Source of the DNA: Archangium sp.
Lineage (GTDB): Bacteria > Myxococcota > Myxococcia > Myxococcales > Myxococcaceae
DNA length: 5,347 nucleotides
Assembly (NCBI GenBank): GCA_016793525.1
Contig: JAEUJT010000377.1
Coordinates: forward strand, 1 to 5,347
Direction of reading: 5' to 3'
A model generated the notes under the pieces. It saw only the letters and a program-made list of their open reading frames with translations. It was not told where the DNA came from and ran no database searches. Positions 1-5,347 of this stretch are shown here, piece by piece. The translations under genes and the position numbers were made by a program. Each line of letters begins with the position of its first letter. The first letter of the stretch is position 1.

Positions 1-21
1 CCTCGACGAACACCACCGCAG

Positions 22-66
22 AAAAAAAAGCGCCCGTCGTCTCGGGGCCGGCCGAGGCGACGGGCG
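22..66 (-). terminator. Strong Rho-independent terminator (minus strand)
   Basis: CGCCCGTCG (31-39) pairs perfectly with CGACGGGCG (58-66). Inside it, CTCGG (41-45) pairs with CCGAG (52-56), and T40/G57 can form a wobble pair. The result is a near-continuous 15-bp stem with a six-base GGCCGG loop. Read on the minus strand, the stem is followed by one C and then eight consecutive T (plus-strand A at 22-29), the classic intrinsic terminator signature. No T tract follows the hairpin on the plus strand, so it acts in one direction. It should end the candidate small RNA and any read-through from the acyltransferase/SDR operon, whose last stop lies about 180 bases upstream. Nothing recognisable lies beyond it in bases 1-21. 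Confidence 0.9.
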
Positions 67-98
67 TCGGGGACTCCCCTATGGAGTTCCCTACCGGG
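22..98 (-). ncRNA. Candidate sigma-54-dependent small regulatory RNA, about 77 nt
   Basis: No convincing reading frame lies here, yet the segment has its own promoter and terminator. From a start predicted about 12 bases after the -12 element (near 98, uncertain by a couple of bases), the RNA has a short 5' lead. It then forms a stem-loop in which GGG plus ACTCC (with one bulged A) pairs with GGAGT plus CCC around an ATAGG loop (plus-strand 91-70). The terminator hairpin follows. An alternative 5' hairpin, TTCCC/GGGAA (101-87), competes with the first stem, so two folds are possible. The G-rich loop and C-rich single strands could act as antisense seeds. Known context: Pxr, a small RNA of Myxococcus xanthus and relatives that represses fruiting-body development, is also a short multi-stem-loop RNA. 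Homology to Pxr is only a guess, because the sequence was not compared. No gene symbol is assigned. Confidence 0.5.
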
Positions 99-109
99 GA
101 ATCTCTTGA

Positions 110-124
110 GCAACCTGGGTGCCA
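110..124 (-). promoter_or_regulatory. Sigma-54 (RpoN) -24/-12 promoter
   Basis: The minus strand reads TGGCAC, five bases (CCAGG), then TTGC. This matches the RpoN consensus TGGCAC-N5-TTGC at every specified position, with the invariant GG and GC exactly ten bases apart. Chance occurrence of ten fixed bases in a non-coding stretch this short is very unlikely. It points towards the terminator at 66-22, with transcription predicted to begin near 98. RpoN promoters need an AAA+ enhancer-binding protein, so expression of the RNA should be conditional. The element also lies inside a CCTGG-CAC-CCAGG inverted repeat (126-114), which could fold in read-through transcripts. Confidence 0.7.
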
Positions 125-152
125 GGGCATTTCGAGTGCCCCGTTCCTTAGG

Positions 153-165
153 TTTCAATGAGTTA
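153..165 (+). promoter_or_regulatory. Possible IHF-binding site upstream of the sigma-54 promoter
   Basis: TTTCAA-TGAG-TTA matches the IHF consensus WATCAA-N4-TTR with one mismatch, in a locally A/T-rich patch (about 144-168) within otherwise G+C-rich DNA. It lies about 55-67 bases upstream of the predicted start of the small RNA. That is the usual position for an IHF bend between distal activator sites and a -24/-12 promoter. The consensus is loose, so this call rests mainly on position. Confidence 0.25.
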
Positions 166-213
166 AGCCTTCCATCATGCGGCATCGACGCGCCCGATCA
201 TGACGTCGGCGTC

Positions 214-242
214 GCGTACGTTCATGTGTGACAGCAGCGTAC
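214..242. promoter_or_regulatory. Possible enhancer-binding-protein site: spaced GCGTAC direct repeat
   Basis: GCGTAC occurs at 214-219 and again at 237-242. The copies are 23 bases apart, roughly two helical turns, and sit 116-144 bases upstream of the predicted start of the small RNA. This is the distance range expected for upstream activator sequences of sigma-54 promoters. The repeat is short and no specific regulator can be named. A further inverted repeat, CGACGC/GCGTCG (186-191 and 209-214, loop 17), lies beside it, with no T tract after it, so it does not look like a terminator for the upstream operon. Confidence 0.2.
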
Positions 243-248
243 CTGCGG

Positions 249-1187
249 TTATTCGCCGAGCACCGAGCGAATGGTTTCGCGCATGGAAAACTGCGGAGAC
301 CAGCGGGCATCAGCCGTCCACCGGGCGCCGTCGACCATGCAGAGGAACTGAATGTGGTCGAGCTCCTCGGGCGGGTAACTGGCGAGGCGGTACTTGAAGA
401 GGCGAGACAACACCGGGCGCGCCAGCAGGTGGGGCACAGGGAGTGTGCGGCGGCCGAGCTCGTCGAAGACCTTGGAGAGCGGCACCTGGCCGGGGCCGAC
501 CACGTTGTAGACGCCCTTGAGGCCCGGGGTGAGCGCGTGCACGAGCGCGCGAGCGACGTCGTCGACGTGAATGAGCTGCACCATGGGGTCGAAGCCGGCC
601 ATCACCCAGGGGCGTGCCAGGCGCAGGTAGTTCGACGGCGCGTTTTTGATGGCGGAGCCGACGATGTGCACCGGCCGCAGCACCACGGTCTCGGTGCTCG
701 GCTGCTTCCAGAAGAAGCCGTGCGCGAGCATGTCGACCTCGATCAGATCTCGCACCGAGGGGAACCGCGAAGCGGCCATGAGCGGCGCGTCTTCGTTGAG
801 GAAGTTCGAGTTGTCGGGCGATGGGCCGTAGACGTTGGCGCTCGACAGCACGACCACCTTCTTCACGCCGTACTTCGCGGCGCACTCCAACACCTTCATC
901 GTGCCGAGCACGTTGAAGGCGTGGTGGTCTTCAGCGCTCATGCGCGGGTCGTGCATGATGCCCATGTGAATGACGGCCTTGATCGGCACCCGCCGAAACA
1001 CGTCGTCGGTCTTCTTCTTGCGCACGTCGATTTGGAAGTGCTCGACGTCTTTCGGCTTGCCGACGAGGGGCCTGCGGTCGATGCCCACCACGCGCTCGGT
1101 GGTGTGGAGCCACTTGGTCACTACCCGCCCCAAGTTGCCGGAGATGCCGGTGAGCAGCACCGCCGGCCTGGTGTCTTCGGCGCTCAC
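249..1187 (-). CDS. Atypical extended-SDR, NAD-dependent epimerase/dehydratase family protein
   Basis: The 312-residue product is a typical length for the NAD-dependent epimerase/dehydratase family. The Rossmann dinucleotide motif TGISGNLG is at residues 13-20. The acidic residue D37 ending strand two (VVGIDRR) favours NAD(H). LSSANVYG at 114-121 gives the catalytic Ser region and the following YG, and LRPVHIVG is at 170-177. The usual YxxxK pair, expected about 26 residues after the Ser, reads F142-xxx-R146, followed by DLIEVD. Classical SDR chemistry is therefore doubtful, and the protein may bind a nucleotide cofactor without oxidoreductase activity. The GTG start at 1187 is chosen because it places the Rossmann motif at the usual distance from the N-terminus and overlaps the acyltransferase stop as GTGA. 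This implies translational coupling, since no clear ribosome site precedes it. The frame stays open upstream to 1685, but that part is antisense-type shadow within the acyltransferase gene. The substrate is unknown, probably a lipid or lipid-linked sugar given the partner. Family confident; function not. Confidence 0.88.
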   Translation of the reverse strand: MSAEDTRPAVLLTGISGNLGRVVTKWLHTTERVVGIDRRPLVGKPKDVEHFQIDVRKKKTDDVFRRVPIKAVIHMGIMHDPRMSAEDHHAFNVLGTMKVLECAAKYGVKKVVVLSSANVYGPSPDNSNFLNEDAPLMAASRFPSVRDLIEVDMLAHGFFWKQPSTETVVLRPVHIVGSAIKNAPSNYLRLARPWVMAGFDPMVQLIHVDDVARALVHALTPGLKGVYNVVGPGQVPLSKVFDELGRRTLPVPHLLARPVLSRLFKYRLASYPPEELDHIQFLCMVDGARWTADARWSPQFSMRETIRSVLGE

Positions 1188-2020
1188 CAGAACACCGCTT
1201 TGCGCTCTGTGAGGCTCTGCTCGAGCATGCGCTGAATGGTGGCCTTCACCGCGGTGACTTTCTTCTCGAGCTCGGCGTCGTCGTCTTCGTGGCTGCCGGT
1301 GAACACGAGCGGCTCGCCGAAGGTGATGCGGTATTTGGTCGGCAGGGGCAGCGGTACCACCTGTGGCGTCACCGGCAGCACCGGCAGACCGACGAGCTTG
1401 GCGATGGAGGCCAGGTTGGTGAAGGCGGGCGCCTGCTCCTCTGCGCCGACGACAGACACAGGCACGATGGGGGTGCGCGTCTGCAGCGCCAGTCGCATGA
1501 AGCCCAACCCGAAGTCTTGCAGCTGGTAGCGCTGGGAATAGAGCTTCGAGATGCCCTTGATGCCCTCGGGGAAGACGAGAATCGCCTCGTCGCGCTCGAG
1601 CAGGCGCCGGCAGTTCTCGGGCGTGCCGACGATCTGCCCCACGCGGGCGAAGAAGGTCGAGACGAAGGGCAGGGTGGGCACCCATTTCTCCACCATGGCG
1701 CGCACGATGCGGGGCGGGTCGGCTTGGAGCAGCATCGCCACCGCGATCATCGCGCCGTCGGCGGGCAGCTGGCCGGAGTGATTGGAGATGAGCAGCACCC
1801 GGCCGCGGGGCACGTTCTCGAGCCCGCGCACCTCGCAGCGGAAGTAGTTTTGGTACAGCCAGATGAAGGGCGTGACCATCGACAGCGAGTAGTCGAGGTC
1901 GAAACCGAACGGGTCGACGCCATACTCCGCTGGGGGCCGCGTCGCCTCGAGCCGAGCGCGCAGCTCGTCAGTGGGTATCGGCTGCGTCCAGCGCTTCAAC
2001 GTCTCGGTCCACCGGGCCAT
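1184..2020 (-). CDS. PlsC-like lysophospholipid acyltransferase family protein
   Basis: The 278-residue glycerolipid-type acyltransferase shows the family motifs in order. The catalytic block NHSGQLPAD (80-88) carries His81 and Asp88. It is a longer-spaced variant of the standard H-x4-D, with six residues between the pair, and resembles the MGAT/DGAT-like branch. GQIVGTPEN (128-136) is the region of block II, FPEG (150-153) is block III, and PIVPVSVVG (184-192) is block IV. A hydrophobic stretch at about 48-60 (MVTPFIWLYQNYF) may anchor it at the inner membrane face. The expected reaction is acyl transfer from acyl-CoA or acyl-ACP to a lipid hydroxyl; the acceptor is unknown. It is the first gene of the operon, and its TGA overlaps the SDR start. 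The ATG at 2020 is the only candidate start, because an in-frame stop lies at 2059-2057 with no start codon between. No Shine-Dalgarno sequence is evident. Confidence 0.92.
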   Translation of the reverse strand: MARWTETLKRWTQPIPTDELRARLEATRPPAEYGVDPFGFDLDYSLSMVTPFIWLYQNYFRCEVRGLENVPRGRVLLISNHSGQLPADGAMIAVAMLLQADPPRIVRAMVEKWVPTLPFVSTFFARVGQIVGTPENCRRLLERDEAILVFPEGIKGISKLYSQRYQLQDFGLGFMRLALQTRTPIVPVSVVGAEEQAPAFTNLASIAKLVGLPVLPVTPQVVPLPLPTKYRITFGEPLVFTGSHEDDDAELEKKVTAVKATIQRMLEQSLTERKAVFW

Positions 2021-2033
2021 GGAGGGCCGCGAA

Positions 2034-2061
2034 GGTGTCAGAGAAGCGCCGCGCTGTCACC
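2034..2061. promoter_or_regulatory. Imperfect inverted repeat in the divergent intergenic region
   Basis: GGTGTCA (2034-2040) and TGTCACC (2055-2061) form an inverted repeat matching at six of seven positions across a 14-base spacer. TGTCA also recurs as a direct repeat with a 19-base period. The repeat sits in the 64-bp gap between the divergent acyltransferase (start 2020) and small exported protein (start 2085) genes. Both promoters must lie here or inside the genes, so a dimeric regulator bound here could control both. No clear -35/-10 pair was seen on either strand. Confidence 0.2.
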
Positions 2062-2084
2062 GAGGAGGCGCTAGGCTCCGCCAG

Positions 2085-2432
2085 ATGCGCGCACGATGGA
2101 CACGCTGGGCCCTCCTCGTCATCGCCGGCGCCGCGTGGGGCAAAGCGCCCGATGCGGGGGCGCCGCTCTCCGCCGCGGAGTGTACAGGCCTCATCGAGGC
2201 GATGATGAACGTGGCGGTGACCGAATCGCTCGCGTCAGACCCCGACGTGAAGCGCATGTCGCCGAGCGACCGCGCGGCCACCGAGAAGCTGGCGCGGCAG
2301 CAGGCGCTCACCGACCCCAAGCTCGACGACCTGAAGCGGGCGTGCCCGAAGCGGTACACGGCCGCGCAGCACGCGTGCATCGTCGCAGCGAAGTCGATGG
2401 CCGCCATCGACGGGTGTTCGAAGCCGCAGTGA
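2085..2432 (+). CDS. Small exported four-cysteine protein, unknown function
   Basis: The 115-residue product begins with a Sec-type signal peptide: basic MRARWTR, a hydrophobic core WALLVIAGAAW (residues 8-18), and a likely cleavage after AWG at residue 19. There is no lipobox cysteine, so it should be periplasmic or secreted rather than a lipoprotein. The mature part is about 96 residues, mostly helical in character and charged, with Cys33, Cys87, Cys98 and Cys111. These could form two disulfides; the C-x10-C-x12-C spacing near the C-terminus (with HACIVAAKSM between) looks like a helical hairpin. I recognise no named family, though small proteins with a similar terminal cysteine pattern are common in myxobacteria as I recall. 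The ATG at 2085 is chosen because it gives the signal peptide; the frame stays open to 1971 but would overlap the acyltransferase. GAGGAGG (2062-2068) lies 16 bases upstream, further than usual. The gene converges on the Uma2 gene one base after its stop. Confidence 0.75.
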   Translation: MRARWTRWALLVIAGAAWGKAPDAGAPLSAAECTGLIEAMMNVAVTESLASDPDVKRMSPSDRAATEKLARQQALTDPKLDDLKRACPKRYTAAQHACIVAAKSMAAIDGCSKPQ

Positions 2433-2433
2433 C

Positions 2434-3000
2434 TTACGGCGCGAGCTGGCGAAGCACGTCGTAGAGCTCGTCGACGGGGAACGCGGCGTCGCGCGCGCTG
2501 AGGTGTGCCGACGTGCCCGGGCCGAAGTCGGTGCTCGTCCAGCCGCTGGGCGTTCGCTCCACGACGGTGACCCGGGGCTCCGAGTGCGAGACAAGGACCA
2601 CCGCTTCGAGGGAAGGGATCTGCTGGTACGCTGGGAGCTTCACGCTCCGGTCGTAGTCGACCGTCGACGGGCTCGTGACTTCGACGAGAATGGTCGGGTT
2701 GGTGATAGCGAGCCGATCGACCGTGGCGCGTTGAACGGGGCCGCAGACGAATGATGCGTCTGTGTACGTCGTGAGATCGGCCTGCTCGATGCGGACCCGT
2801 GCGTCGGAGTTCATTGGTGTGCAGCCACGAAGAACGCTCTCGAGGAGCCTGGCGACGCGGTAGCCCAAAGCGGCGTGCTCGGGAGTCCCGCCTGCCATGG
2901 CGTAGATGACGCCGTTCTGAAAATCGTGGCGCACGTCGCTGTCGCGCTCGATGACGAGATAGTCCTCGTAGGTGTAGTGCAACTGCCGCGCGGTGCTCAT
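2434..3000 (-). CDS. Uma2 family (DUF820) PD-(D/E)xK nuclease-fold protein
   Basis: The 188-residue protein has the typical length and motif order of Uma2. YTYEDYLVIE (9-18) and FQNGVIYAMAGGTPEH (27-42) form the N-terminal signature. D81 (in YTDASFVCG), E107 in LVEVTSPST (106-113), and K121 in DRSVKLPAY (117-125) correspond to the acidic, E and K positions of the PD-(D/E)xK fold. The usual PD before the first strand is TD here. The family is annotated as a putative restriction-like endonuclease, but I know of no demonstrated substrate for it. Such genes are often multicopy in Cyanobacteria, Chloroflexota and Myxococcota. No methyltransferase or toxin/antitoxin partner is adjacent, so nothing indicates a restriction system here. 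The start at 3000 fits the family N-terminus. It is preceded by GGAGGT 14 bases away, partly inside a small hairpin. It diverges from mfd. Confidence 0.88.
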   Translation of the reverse strand: MSTARQLHYTYEDYLVIERDSDVRHDFQNGVIYAMAGGTPEHAALGYRVARLLESVLRGCTPMNSDARVRIEQADLTTYTDASFVCGPVQRATVDRLAITNPTILVEVTSPSTVDYDRSVKLPAYQQIPSLEAVVLVSHSEPRVTVVERTPSGWTSTDFGPGTSAHLSARDAAFPVDELYDVLRQLAP

Positions 3001-3008
3001 CTGGTGCT

Positions 3009-3020
3009 GAGGTTACCTCC
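3009..3020 (-). promoter_or_regulatory. Ribosome-binding site of the Uma2 gene, within a small palindrome
   Basis: On the minus strand GGAGGT (3020-3015) is the best Shine-Dalgarno match in the window. It ends 14 bases before the ATG at 3000, longer than the usual spacing. It overlaps the near-palindrome GAGGTAACCTC (3019-3009), which can fold as a 4-bp stem with a TAA loop and partly hide the site. No other start codon lies between it and 3000, so the start call is unaffected. Confidence 0.45.
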
Positions 3021-3060
3021 AAAGCATGGGCCATCGCACCGTGACCCGCCCGAAATCGCG

Positions 3061-3089
3061 TTGACTTCACTCGGTCGCGGCCCTACCGA
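3061..3089 (+). promoter_or_regulatory. Weak candidate sigma-70-type promoter for mfd
   Basis: TTGACT (3061-3066) matches the -35 consensus at five of six positions. Seventeen bases later TACCGA (3084-3089) sits at the -10 position but keeps only the leading TA. If used, transcription would begin almost at the ATG at 3098, giving a leaderless or nearly leaderless mRNA. That agrees with the absence of a Shine-Dalgarno sequence before mfd. The weak -10 keeps this tentative. Confidence 0.3.
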
Positions 3090-3090
3090 G
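3070..3090. promoter_or_regulatory. Perfect 6-bp inverted repeat at the mfd promoter/start region
   Basis: CTCGGT (3070-3075) and ACCGAG (3085-3090) are exact reverse complements around a nine-base spacer, ending seven bases before the mfd start codon. In DNA it could be an operator for a dimeric repressor overlapping the candidate -10. In RNA it could form a short hairpin. It does not resemble the SOS box I would expect at a DNA-repair gene. Confidence 0.25.
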
Positions 3091-3097
3091 CAGCACG

Positions 3098-5347
<2,250 letters not shown>

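Noticed and set aside
67..180. 6S RNA, tmRNA or SRP RNA
   Set aside because: There is no long rod with a central bubble, no tRNA-like end with a tag frame, and no SRP GGAA-tetraloop domain. The sigma-54 promoter also places the likely start inside this stretch.
186..214. CGACGC/GCGTCG hairpin as a terminator for the acyltransferase/SDR operon
   Set aside because: The loop is 17 bases and no T tract follows on the minus strand.
228..1235. A 335-codon plus-strand open frame
   Set aside because: It lies antisense to the SDR gene, has low-complexity His/Val/Arg composition and no family resemblance, while the minus strand shows a complete Rossmann protein.
1188..1685. N-terminal extension of the SDR frame upstream of its GTG
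   Set aside because: This stretch runs through the acyltransferase gene in another frame and reads as Arg/Ala/His-rich nonsense. The Rossmann motif fits a start at 1187.
1971..2084. Earlier ATG for the exported protein
   Set aside because: It would bury the signal peptide behind 38 residues and overlap the divergent acyltransferase gene.
2434..3000. Restriction-modification or defence system around the Uma2 gene
   Set aside because: No methyltransferase, helicase partner, toxin/antitoxin or mobile element lies nearby. The flanking genes are an exported protein and housekeeping mfd.
3001..3097. LexA/SOS operator upstream of mfd
   Set aside because: The only clear palindrome, CTCGGT-N9-ACCGAG, lacks the GTTC/GAAC-type half-sites expected for known SOS boxes.

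Overview
The window is G+C-rich (about two thirds by eye), with strong G/C bias at third codon positions. That bias leaves long spurious open frames antisense to the real genes. The gene content fits a myxobacterium (Myxococcota, possibly suborder Cystobacterineae): a PlsC-type acyltransferase paired with an atypical short-chain dehydrogenase (SDR), a small exported four-cysteine protein, a Uma2-family protein, and a sigma-54 promoter in front of a small structured RNA. The taxonomic call is inference; there is no rRNA or other phylogenetic marker apart from a partial mfd.

Layout. Positions 1-248 carry no protein gene but hold what looks like a complete small-RNA unit on the minus strand. Reading along that strand, it has a possible activator region (about 242-214), an IHF-like site (165-153), an exact-consensus sigma-54 promoter (124-110), a predicted start near 98, one bulged stem-loop, and a strong intrinsic terminator (66-22). 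Next come two minus-strand genes that form an operon. The acyltransferase (2020-1184) is first, and its stop codon overlaps the GTG start of the SDR-family gene (1187-249) in a GTGA tetranucleotide. A compact 64-bp divergent region (2021-2084) separates this operon from the plus-strand small exported protein (2085-2432). That gene converges on the minus-strand Uma2 gene (3000-2434), with one base between their stop codons. A 97-bp divergent region (3001-3097) then leads to mfd, the transcription-repair coupling factor, on the plus strand from 3098. It runs off the window end after 750 codons, just past helicase motifs I, Ia and Ic.

How the parts relate. The acyltransferase and SDR are probably translationally coupled and act in one lipid-modifying pathway of unknown product. 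The SDR lacks the usual YxxxK catalytic pair. The small RNA is transcribed in the same direction as this operon and probably shares its terminator, but it has its own sigma-54 promoter. Mfd is housekeeping: it removes RNA polymerase stalled at DNA lesions and recruits UvrA. The Uma2 and exported-protein genes have no evident functional link to their neighbours.

The most interesting item is the sigma-54 promoter, stem-loop and terminator cassette at 22-124, a candidate regulatory RNA. Its architecture recalls the myxobacterial developmental RNA Pxr, but identity cannot be established by eye.
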